From Salinisphaera sp. UBA1666 (GTDB lineage: Bacteria; Pseudomonadota; Gammaproteobacteria; Nevskiales; Salinisphaeraceae), in contig DCKU01000151.1 in the NCBI GenBank assembly GCA_002320455.1, positions 1-12,607 on the forward strand: DNA of 12,607 bases, read 5' to 3'. The notes below the pieces were generated by a model. The model did no database searches. It saw only the letters and a program-made list of their open reading frames with translations, and had not been told where the DNA came from. The first letter of the stretch is position 1; each line of letters begins with the position of its first letter. Below are positions 1 to 5,162 of this stretch, in pieces. Made by a program: the position numbers and the translations under genes.

Positions 1-63
1 TTAACGACACGTCGGCAATCCAGCGTTCTAGCCCACTGCGCGACTATGACTGCGCGGCGCGGG

Positions 64-282
64 CTACGTCTCGTCTTGCCGCAAAACAGCGCTTGGCGCG
101 GACTCGTGCAAAACGGCAACAGCCCCTGGCTCTTCGGCCAGCGCCTCGATTTTGTCCGCACTTCGGGCAACGAGTACGACGTGTGCGTTTTCTGCCACCA
201 ACGCACGGGCAGTGGCTTCGCCAATGCCGCTGGAGGCACCGGTGATGACACAGACGTTGTCGGTTAGATCGCGGGTTTGCAT
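64..282 (-). pseudogene. Truncated short-chain dehydrogenase/reductase (N-terminal stub)
   Basis: The first 50 residues are a clear Rossmann-fold start of the SDR family. They include the cofactor-binding motif TGASSGIGEA (residues 14-23), the second strand VVLVAR (35-40) and the following helix with LAEE. SDR enzymes are usually about 250 residues and use NAD(P)H to reduce or oxidise alcohols and ketones; this frame ends at 72 residues. The usual aspartate-valine turn after the second helix, the NAG motif and the Tyr-x-x-x-Lys catalytic pair are all missing. Residues from about 52-59 on are encoded by the terminal repeat region, so the gene was probably cut by an insertion or rearrangement. 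The ATG at 282 has GGAGA about 9 bases upstream as a ribosome site. It is almost certainly non-functional, and the substrate cannot be told. Confidence 0.8.
78..107 (-). repeat. Left copy of 30-bp inverted repeat, possible end of a mobile element
   Basis: The 30 bases here are the exact reverse complement of the last 30 bases of the window (12578-12607). Read on the minus strand the unit begins ACGAGTCCGCGCC and would continue leftward to position 1; the other copy runs rightward off the window, so both point outward. The reading frame of a short-chain dehydrogenase stops resembling its family at or just before this boundary, which fits an insertion or rearrangement junction. The element could extend to about position 126, because the minus strand there reads GGGGCTGTTGCCGTTTTGC, a G-rich start typical of some insertion sequence ends. 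No transposase is visible. That this is an IS end is inference; the repeat itself is directly seen. Confidence 0.75.
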
Positions 283-295
283 GGGTCGGTCTCCG

Positions 296-316
296 AAAAA
301 AACGATCAGCTGATCG
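296..316 (-). terminator. Intrinsic terminator of the DHA kinase-asparaginase operon
   Basis: On the minus strand the palindrome CGATCAGCTGATCG (five-base-pair stem, AGCT loop) is followed at once by seven T residues. It lies 34 bases past the asparaginase stop codon, a typical place for a Rho-independent terminator. The stem is short, so read-through into the dehydrogenase stub 13 bases further on is possible. A second palindrome, TCGTGCACGA at 336-345, sits between the asparaginase stop and this hairpin. The pair could instead act as operator sites. Confidence 0.6.
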
Positions 317-350
317 ATAAAATGTCCGGGTTAGATCGTGCACGACCGAA

Positions 351-899
351 TTAGTTGCATTCAACACTCAAAGATTCGATGAACGTCAGCCGCTCGTAGT
401 CTTTTTGTAGCCGGCTTGCTTCGATGACACGGCCGTGCAGCACGCCATACACCCCGGGCGCAACCAGGCGCGCCGCCATGATGGCCTGCGCGAGATTCTG
501 GGCCGCGTCGCTGTCGGCCACGCGATACGGCCGCATGGCACCGGTCAGGATGATTGGCCGGCCCGGTCGGGGGAGGTCTGTGGCAATCGCTCTAGCCGTG
601 GTGGCCAGCGTATCGGTGCCGTGGGTTATGAGGATGCCGTCGTAAGCGCCGCTGGCGTCGAGTTCACGCACCCGCCGCGTTACGGCGGCACGCTCATCGG
701 CCTGCATATCCAGCGAGTCCACCGCCATCAGCCGCTCGATATCGATCGTGATATCGGGATGACACAGCGCCGCCACCAGCGTTTCGATGATGGGCTCGCC
801 CAGCACCAGACGGCCTTCGTGGGCGTCGTAGGTCTTTTCGATCGTGCCGCCGGTGGCCAGCAGGCAGAGTCGGCGGTTGGATGGTGCGGTAGGGGTCAC
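351..899 (-). CDS. Short asparaginase (catalytic N-terminal domain only)
   Basis: A 182-residue protein of the L-asparaginase family, which hydrolyses asparagine to aspartate and ammonia. The family signatures are present: TGGTIEKT (16-23), THGTDT (92-97) and TGAMRPYRVADSDA (119-132). By alignment from memory to E. coli AnsB, the catalytic set is retained as Thr19, Thr95, Asp96 and Lys166. It ends just after the lysine, so the C-terminal domain of the usual 320-350-residue enzymes is absent. Small one-domain asparaginases of about 160-180 residues are a known proteobacterial group, so this need not be a truncation. No signal peptide is seen, so it should be cytoplasmic. The start is a GTG 29 bases after the dihydroxyacetone kinase stop, implying co-transcription. 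No strong ribosome site is visible. True substrate is uncertain. Confidence 0.8.
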   Translation of the reverse strand: MTPTAPSNRRLCLLATGGTIEKTYDAHEGRLVLGEPIIETLVAALCHPDITIDIERLMAVDSLDMQADERAAVTRRVRELDASGAYDGILITHGTDTLATTARAIATDLPRPGRPIILTGAMRPYRVADSDAAQNLAQAIMAARLVAPGVYGVLHGRVIEASRLQKDYERLTFIESLSVECN

Positions 900-928
900 G
901 GGCGAGCTTGTTCGGTGGGATCGACGCG

Positions 929-2590
929 CTAGTTTATCGAACCGCCGGGCTCAGCCAGCGCACCGAAAACACAGGCGATGGCGGCAGCCCCCGGATCGAC
1001 CTGGCCCGCGAGGGCATCGGCGCGTACATAGGCCGCACGGCCGGCACCGGCATGGGTCATATCGGCGGTTGCTTGTGCCCCGTCGGCGGCCGCACGGGCC
1101 GCCCGGGCCCAGCCGTCGCGGCCTGTTCCGTGCTCGGCTAGAGCCTCGATCGCGGGCAGCAGCGCATCCAGAAGCGTGCGATCACCGGGGCTGGCCCCGC
1201 CGTGATGCTGCATGCGCGCTGCACCGGCTTTCAGGGCGGCGGCCAGATTCTCGCCCTCGGCCAGGGCATTGCCGGCGGCCGTGGCCAGAATCGAGAGCAG
1301 TACGCCGGAGGAGCCGCCCATCTCACGCGCCAGCAGATCACCGATCTCGCCGGCCAGCCGGGCTGGCTCGCCGCTGGACAAGCGCGCCTGGCTCCGGGCG
1401 GTCTCGATGGCCTTCGCCCCGCGGGCGAACGCGGTGCCGGTATCGCCGTCGCCGCTAGCGGCATCCAGATCATCCAGGCGGGCGCGATCAGTAATCAACG
1501 CCTGACAGACAGCCGCGATCCGGTCTTCGATCGCCGGGCTGCGTACGCCGACATCGGTCTCTGGGGCTGGGTGGTCCAGCTCAAGGGTTTCGGATTCGCG
1601 CAAGACATAGGCCCCGGGCCAGCCCGCGGCGGCCACGTCGCTCAGCAACCCCTCGCGACGCGCCGTATTCAACGCCAGTAGCGTGAGCGAAAACCCGTGC
1701 ATGTTCATCGAGCTCATCAGGGGCGACGGCGCCACCACGATCTCGGCACGGCCTGCGCCGAGCTGCTCGACCACCGCATCCAAAAGCACGCTCATCTCCT
1801 GCGTCGAGCAGCCGCCCATGTTGTTGACCAGCAGCGCCCAGGGGCCGTCGGGCGTGTCGCCGGCGGCCACATGCGCCAGCAGCGGCGCAAGTGCCAGGGA
1901 CACGGCGTCACGCGCATCGTTCGGGGCGACTTCGCGCACGCCGGGTTCGTTGTGAATCCCAAGTCCCAGCTCCGGGCTGCGCGCGGCGCGCTGGCTGCCC
2001 GGCAACGTCGCACTGGACAGCGACAGGCCGATCGAGGCCATGGCGCCGGCGGCGGCCTGCGCGGCCTCGTGCACGTCTGCTAGCGACGCGCCGGTGGCTG
2101 CCACATGGCCGGCGATCTTGTGAACGAGCACGGTTCCGGCCAGCCCGCGGGGCGCGACGCGCTCCGGCAGCGAGATATCGTCAGCCACCAGCACCGTATC
2201 CACGGCATAGCCTTCACCGCGGGCGCGCTCGGCGGCCAGGCCAAAGTTCAGACGGTCGCCGGTGTAGTTCTTGATCACCAACAGTGCGCCCGCCGGGCCG
2301 GTCACGGCTCGGATCGCCGCCAGCACGGCCTCGACGCTGGGCGAGGTGAATAGATCTCCCGAGACGGCCGCCGTCAACATGCCGGCGCCGACAAAACCGG
2401 CGTGCGACGGCTCGTGACCGGCGCCGCCGCCGGAGATGACGGCCACCCTAGAGGCGTCCGGCTCCCAGTGAGCATCCACGGCGATACGAAACGCCGAATC
2501 GCGCGCCGTGAGCGTGATCGGCGCGTACCGGGCCAGCCCGGCCAGCGTATCGTCGACTACGGCATCGGGATCGTTGAAAAAGAAATCCAC
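929..2590 (-). CDS. Dihydroxyacetone kinase, fused DhaK-DhaL (ATP-dependent type)
   Basis: It phosphorylates dihydroxyacetone to dihydroxyacetone phosphate, feeding glycerol or DHA carbon into glycolysis. The N-terminal DhaK (DAK1) domain has ISGGGAGHEPSHAGFVG, IKNYTGDRLNFGLA and the motif GIHNEPG, whose histidine (about 213) covalently binds the substrate. The C-terminal DhaL (DAK2) domain has the metal/ATP motif DAASGDGDTG (about 376-385) and REMGGSSGVLLS. One-chain fusions of this type use ATP rather than a phosphotransferase partner. I chose the GTG at 2590 because the protein then begins VDFFFNDPDAVVDD, as family members begin with a near-N-terminal NDP, and is 553 residues, close to the 552 of the Citrobacter freundii enzyme. 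The frame stays open to an in-frame start at 2767, but that upstream part looks unrelated and overlaps DUF427. First gene of an operon with asparaginase; there is no obvious ribosome site. Confidence 0.9.
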   Translation of the reverse strand: MDFFFNDPDAVVDDTLAGLARYAPITLTARDSAFRIAVDAHWEPDASRVAVISGGGAGHEPSHAGFVGAGMLTAAVSGDLFTSPSVEAVLAAIRAVTGPAGALLVIKNYTGDRLNFGLAAERARGEGYAVDTVLVADDISLPERVAPRGLAGTVLVHKIAGHVAATGASLADVHEAAQAAAGAMASIGLSLSSATLPGSQRAARSPELGLGIHNEPGVREVAPNDARDAVSLALAPLLAHVAAGDTPDGPWALLVNNMGGCSTQEMSVLLDAVVEQLGAGRAEIVVAPSPLMSSMNMHGFSLTLLALNTARREGLLSDVAAAGWPGAYVLRESETLELDHPAPETDVGVRSPAIEDRIAAVCQALITDRARLDDLDAASGDGDTGTAFARGAKAIETARSQARLSSGEPARLAGEIGDLLAREMGGSSGVLLSILATAAGNALAEGENLAAALKAGAARMQHHGGASPGDRTLLDALLPAIEALAEHGTGRDGWARAARAAADGAQATADMTHAGAGRAAYVRADALAGQVDPGAAAIACVFGALAEPGGSIN

Positions 2591-2723
2591 GGCGTTGGCC
2601 CATCGGGTTGCTACAACACCCCGGGATAGTGCGTCGAAATCCCGGCGGGGCACAACAGGCGACGCAGAACGGACAATACGGTTAGTCTGGGCGCCAATGC
2701 TCGCCGCCAAAGCTCTCAACGTC

Positions 2724-3074
2724 ATGTCCGAGACCGACCGAATTCGTCTTTCCAAGGCCTCCGGCACCGTGCGCGTGCACTGGGGCGATCAGTGGATCGC
2801 CGAGACCCAGCGCGCCCGCTGCCTAACCGAGACGGGCTATCCCGATCGACTGTATATCCCCATGGACGATGTCGCCGCGGACACGCTCGTGGTCTCTGAG
2901 ACCACCACGCACTGCCCGTTCAAAGGGGATGCGACCTACTACCACATCCATATCGACGGCGATCAGCTCGACGATGCCGCCTGGTGTTATGCCAAGCCCA
3001 TCTCCGAGGTGGCCGACATCGCTGGGCATCTGGCATTCGACCACGCCGCACTCGTGATCCAGCACGACGCGTAA
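2724..3074 (+). CDS. DUF427 domain-containing protein
   Basis: A 116-residue soluble protein. The DUF427 family hallmark THCPFKGDATYY lies at 62-73, preceded by YIPMDDV (44-50) and followed by DAAWCYAKPISEVADIAGHLAFD (84-106). The family is widespread and has a small beta-rich fold; its biochemical role is not established, so no function is assigned. The ATG at 2724 gives a normal family length, and the next residues are a plausible soluble N terminus. It has no convincing ribosome site. It is divergent from dihydroxyacetone kinase, with about 130 bp between the two chosen starts as a shared promoter region, and lies 30 bp before the rhomboid gene, so those two may be co-transcribed. Confidence 0.85.
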   Translation: MSETDRIRLSKASGTVRVHWGDQWIAETQRARCLTETGYPDRLYIPMDDVAADTLVVSETTTHCPFKGDATYYHIHIDGDQLDDAAWCYAKPISEVADIAGHLAFDHAALVIQHDA

Positions 3075-3104
3075 GCCTTTTTTCTTACAACGACACCTGC
3101 CTCG

Positions 3105-3716
3105 ATGCTGATTACCGTTCTGCTCATTGCCGTGACCTGTGCGGTCTCGATCACTTGCTTCTCAAACGCCTCGCTGCTCGAGCGACTGCTGCTCTGGCCG
3201 CCCGGGCTCAGGGGCGGCCAGTACGATCGGCTGGTGACCAACGCCTTCGTCCACGCCGACGGCGCGCACCTGGCGTTCAACATGATCACGCTGTTCTTCT
3301 TCGGGCGGGCGGTCGAGCCGTTTTTCGAGCGCTATATCGGCATGGTGGGTTTCGCGCTGTTCTATCTGGGCGCTGCCGTGGTTTCGGTGGCGCCCAGCGT
3401 GATGCGTCACTGGGACGACAGCCGTTATCGCAGCCTGGGGGCGTCCGGCGCGGTCTCGGCGGTGTTGTTCGCGTTCATTCTGCTGGCGCCCTGGACCACG
3501 ATCTATGTGTTCGTGATCCCCGTGCCGGCCATCGTCTACGCCGCGGCGTTTCTGGCCTACGGGCTCTACGCCGGACGTCTGGGCCACGACCACATCAACC
3601 ACAGCGCACATCTATGGGGTGCGGCCTTCGGCGTGGTCTTCGCGCTGGTCATGGAGCCGCGCCTGGCCAGCGTGTTCATCCAGCGCTTGATGAACCCGTC
3701 GTTCGGGCTTTATTGA
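3105..3716 (+). CDS. Rhomboid family intramembrane serine protease
   Basis: A 203-residue polytopic membrane protein that should cleave transmembrane substrates within the bilayer. The catalytic serine is Ser114 in GASG (112-115), and the partner histidine is His169 in the last helix (HSAHLWGAAFG). The conserved HxxxN pair that stabilises the oxyanion is His55 and Asn59 (HLAFN). About six hydrophobic helices are visible, in a GlpG-like core without an extra N-terminal cytosolic domain. All key residues are present, so it should be active; the natural substrate is unknown. The ATG at 3105 starts directly at the first helix. It lies 30 bp downstream of DUF427, and its stop codon touches the first hairpin of a five-hairpin run. 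Confidence 0.9.
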   Translation: MLITVLLIAVTCAVSITCFSNASLLERLLLWPPGLRGGQYDRLVTNAFVHADGAHLAFNMITLFFFGRAVEPFFERYIGMVGFALFYLGAAVVSVAPSVMRHWDDSRYRSLGASGAVSAVLFAFILLAPWTTIYVFVIPVPAIVYAAAFLAYGLYAGRLGHDHINHSAHLWGAAFGVVFALVMEPRLASVFIQRLMNPSFGLY

Positions 3717-3745
3717 CCCGGCATGGAAATACTTTCATGCCGGGT
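3716..3745 (+). terminator. Hairpin directly after the rhomboid gene, likely terminator
   Basis: A ten-base-pair stem (ACCCGGCATG at 3716-3725 with CATGCCGGGT at 3736-3745) starts at the last base of the rhomboid stop codon. Inside the loop AAA and TTT could pair for three more steps. The tail is TTAATA rather than a solid T run, so termination may be weak. It is the first of five consecutive hairpins. Confidence 0.5.
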
Positions 3746-3803
3746 TAATAGCGAAAGCATGTGTCAACATGCTTGCCGCGGCCGTAGGCCGCGAAGCCAT
3801 TGG

Positions 3804-3836
3804 AAAGAATGACGGACATGTGCCGGCATTCTTTTT
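3804..3836 (+). terminator. Hairpin with T-run, possible intrinsic terminator
   Basis: The fourth hairpin of the array has the stem AAAGAATG/CATTCTTT, an inner CGG/CCG extension and a five-T run at 3832-3836, partly inside the stem. It has the best terminator shape of the group on the plus strand. It could end the rhomboid transcript or a small RNA made from the preceding hairpins. Confidence 0.4.
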
Positions 3837-3889
3837 CAGTGGCGTTGAAAACAGCTGATCGTTCAGCTGTTTGGGTGCCGGATTAATAG

Positions 3890-4108
3890 ATGCTCAAGTT
3901 CTTATTCTGGGGCGGCCTGCTGGTGATGATCGTGCTCGGCGTGCGCTCGCGCTATCAGCGCTTCCGGCGGCGGATGCGTGGTGAGCCGGAGCCGGTTCAG
4001 CAGGGCCCGCGCACGGTCACGCTGATCCTGATCGCCATCGGCCTAGTCTATGGCGGGGTCATTCTCTATCGGTTAGCCACCCAAGGCCTAGAAGGCATTT
4101 TTTATTGA
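3890..4108 (+). CDS. Small two-helix membrane protein, unknown function
   Basis: A 72-residue protein that I do not recognise. Hydrophobic segments lie at about 4-18 (FLFWGGLLVMIVLGV) and 42-61 (TVTLILIAIGLVYGGVILYR). A strongly basic stretch between them (RSRYQRFRRRMRG, 19-31) suggests a cytoplasmic loop by the positive-inside rule. The ATG at 3890 follows the second copy of the 13-bp repeat, and a Shine-Dalgarno sequence is not apparent. The tRNA-Glu gene follows 45 bp after its stop. Codon use is like its neighbours, which supports it being a real gene. Confidence 0.6.
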   Translation: MLKFLFWGGLLVMIVLGVRSRYQRFRRRMRGEPEPVQQGPRTVTLILIAIGLVYGGVILYRLATQGLEGIFY

Positions 4109-4133
4109 GCAGGGCCGAGGTTCGGATTACCAT
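4105..4133 (+). promoter_or_regulatory. Putative sigma-70 promoter of tRNA-Glu
   Basis: A TTGAGC box (4105-4110) is separated by 17 bases from TACCAT (4128-4133). Spacing is ideal and transcription would start around 4140, about 14 bases before the mature tRNA. The -35 box overlaps the stop codon of the upstream small membrane protein gene. Confidence 0.4.
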
Positions 4134-4153
4134 GTATGGCCTGCATTGATGCT

Positions 4154-4229
4154 GCTCCCTTCGTCTAGCGGTCTAGGACGTCGCCCTCTCACGGCGAAAA
4201 CAGGGGTTCGAGTCCCCTAGGGAGCGCCA
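4154..4229 (+). tRNA. tRNA-Glu (anticodon CTC)
   Basis: A complete 76-base cloverleaf. The acceptor stem GCTCCCT (4154-4160) pairs with AGGGAGC (4219-4225), followed by G73 and an encoded CCA. The anticodon stem TCGCC/GGCGA encloses the loop CTCTCAC with anticodon CTC at 4188-4190, which reads GAG codons. The T arm is AGGGG-TTCGAGT-CCCCT. The D-arm and anticodon-arm sequence match bacterial tRNA-Glu, which more often carries TTC; a separate TTC gene should exist elsewhere. A T-rich stretch follows at about 4239-4246 but without a clear hairpin. Confidence 0.95.
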
Positions 4230-4349
4230 ATTCTGCTTCTTTTTGGCCGCCGGCAAGGCCGCGGCTCTCATCGCCAGTCTATTCGGCCCGCCCACAGGCC
4301 GCGCAAGCCCGCCACCGGGCCTTGTTCTCCCGACGCCTGCCCTATCGCT

Positions 4350-5162
4350 ATGCCGCATCTCGTCACGCACCGTCCGCGCCTGGCCCGACCCGGCTCTCGC
4401 CGGCACGCCGATGACGGGAATCACGTCTGGGCCACGCTCAACGCGTATTGCTACAAGCTCGGCGGACTGTTGTTCATTGCCGGCAGCGTGTTCTTTTTCC
4501 CGGCTCTGGCCGACTATCTAGCGGTGGGCGACTGGCTGTTCTTTGCCGGCTCTATCGCTTACCTGCTGGTCACGGGCCACGATCTGCTCGAAGTCCATCA
4601 GTACTGGCGCGCGTATCCGACCCATAGCGGTGCCGACATCATCGAACGCCTGGCGGCCTGGGCCTATGTGCTAGGTACGATCGCCTTCGTGATCGGCTCA
4701 TTGTGTTTTCTGCCAAGCCTGGAATGGGTCGCGGCCGGGGCCTGGTGTTTCATTATCGGCTCGCTGGCGTTCGTCGTGGGTGGGCTAGTCAACGTATTGC
4801 AGGTTGTCGAGGCGCCGTCGCTGCTCTATATGCAGCTGTTCAACGTGACCGTGGCTTTGTTCCTGATCGGCTCGGCGTTGTTTGCGGCGGCCTCGGTGCC
4901 TTATCTGTGGCATCTGCACGGCGCAGCTGAACCCACGATCACACGGTTTGCCGCCGCGCTGTTCGTTATCGGCAGCGTGCTTTTCTTTGGCGGTGGCCTG
5001 GCGACTTACTATCGCGGCCTGGTCGGCCAACGGCTGGCCGCCTGGTGTCGCGCTAGCGGGCTGGAAGAACACTTCATTCATCTGCTGGCCGATGAAATAC
5101 GACACAAAAGTCGTGTCACGCCGCGTTCGGGTTCGAGGGGCCGGCCGTCAGACGCTGACTGA
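4350..5162 (+). CDS. Membrane protein with three YrhK-like repeats
   Basis: A 270-residue protein with six predicted transmembrane helices in three two-helix units, at about 33-84, 104-153 and 163-222. Every helix carries a hydrophobic-Gly-Ser signature (Gly-Ser at 45-46, 68-69, 117-118, 137-138, 175-176 and 209-210), indicating duplication of one hairpin. The first unit (YCYKLGGLLFIAGSVFFFP) resembles the YrhK-like domain, known as a short single unit in Bacillus; its function is unknown. The N-terminal 30 residues are polar and basic, so the true start may be later than the ATG at 4350, though no better start with a ribosome site is seen. The tail after residue 250 is basic and is encoded in the region overlapping the 3' end of the convergent FUSC gene. 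Confidence 0.75.
   Translation: MPHLVTHRPRLARPGSRRHADDGNHVWATLNAYCYKLGGLLFIAGSVFFFPALADYLAVGDWLFFAGSIAYLLVTGHDLLEVHQYWRAYPTHSGADIIERLAAWAYVLGTIAFVIGSLCFLPSLEWVAAGAWCFIIGSLAFVVGGLVNVLQVVEAPSLLYMQLFNVTVALFLIGSALFAAASVPYLWHLHGAAEPTITRFAAALFVIGSVLFFGGGLATYYRGLVGQRLAAWCRASGLEEHFIHLLADEIRHKSRVTPRSGSRGRPSDAD

Larger units (their letters stand above)
3716..3889. other. Five-hairpin intergenic array with a 13-bp flanking direct repeat
   Basis: The gap between rhomboid and the small membrane protein is almost wholly occupied by inverted repeats. Their stems are 3716-3725/3736-3745 (10 bp), 3755-3761/3768-3774 (7 bp, AAGCATG), 3777-3783/3787-3793 (7 bp, CGCGGCC with GTA loop), 3804-3811/3827-3834 (8 bp, AAAGAATG) and 3849-3858/3863-3872 (10 bp, AAACAGCTGA with TCGT loop). 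The motif GCCGGRTTAATAG occurs at 3739-3751 and again at 3877-3889, right before the next ATG, with one mismatch. Possible explanations are stacked terminators, a structured small RNA, or a small repeat element with duplicated flanks. None is proven. Confidence 0.6.

Noticed and set aside
2591..2767. 59-residue N-terminal extension of dihydroxyacetone kinase
   Set aside because: Family members begin near the NDP motif; without the extension the length matches known enzymes, and the extension overlaps the DUF427 gene on the other strand.
2984..3748. 254-codon plus-strand frame across the rhomboid gene
   Set aside because: Shadow of the rhomboid gene; Arg/Ala/Gly-rich, no motif, and it runs through the terminator hairpin.
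3739..3889. Integron attC-like or CRISPR-like array
   Set aside because: The five stems differ from each other, there are no regular spacers, and the GTTAATA motif does not fit the attC core consensus.
4173..4424. 83-codon minus-strand frame covering the tRNA-Glu
   Set aside because: It is mostly the antisense of a perfect tRNA gene, with a low-complexity product.
5101..5117. Short inverted repeat GACAC/GTGTC between the convergent genes, possible terminator
   Set aside because: Only a five-base stem, no T-run, and it lies inside the YrhK-like coding sequence.
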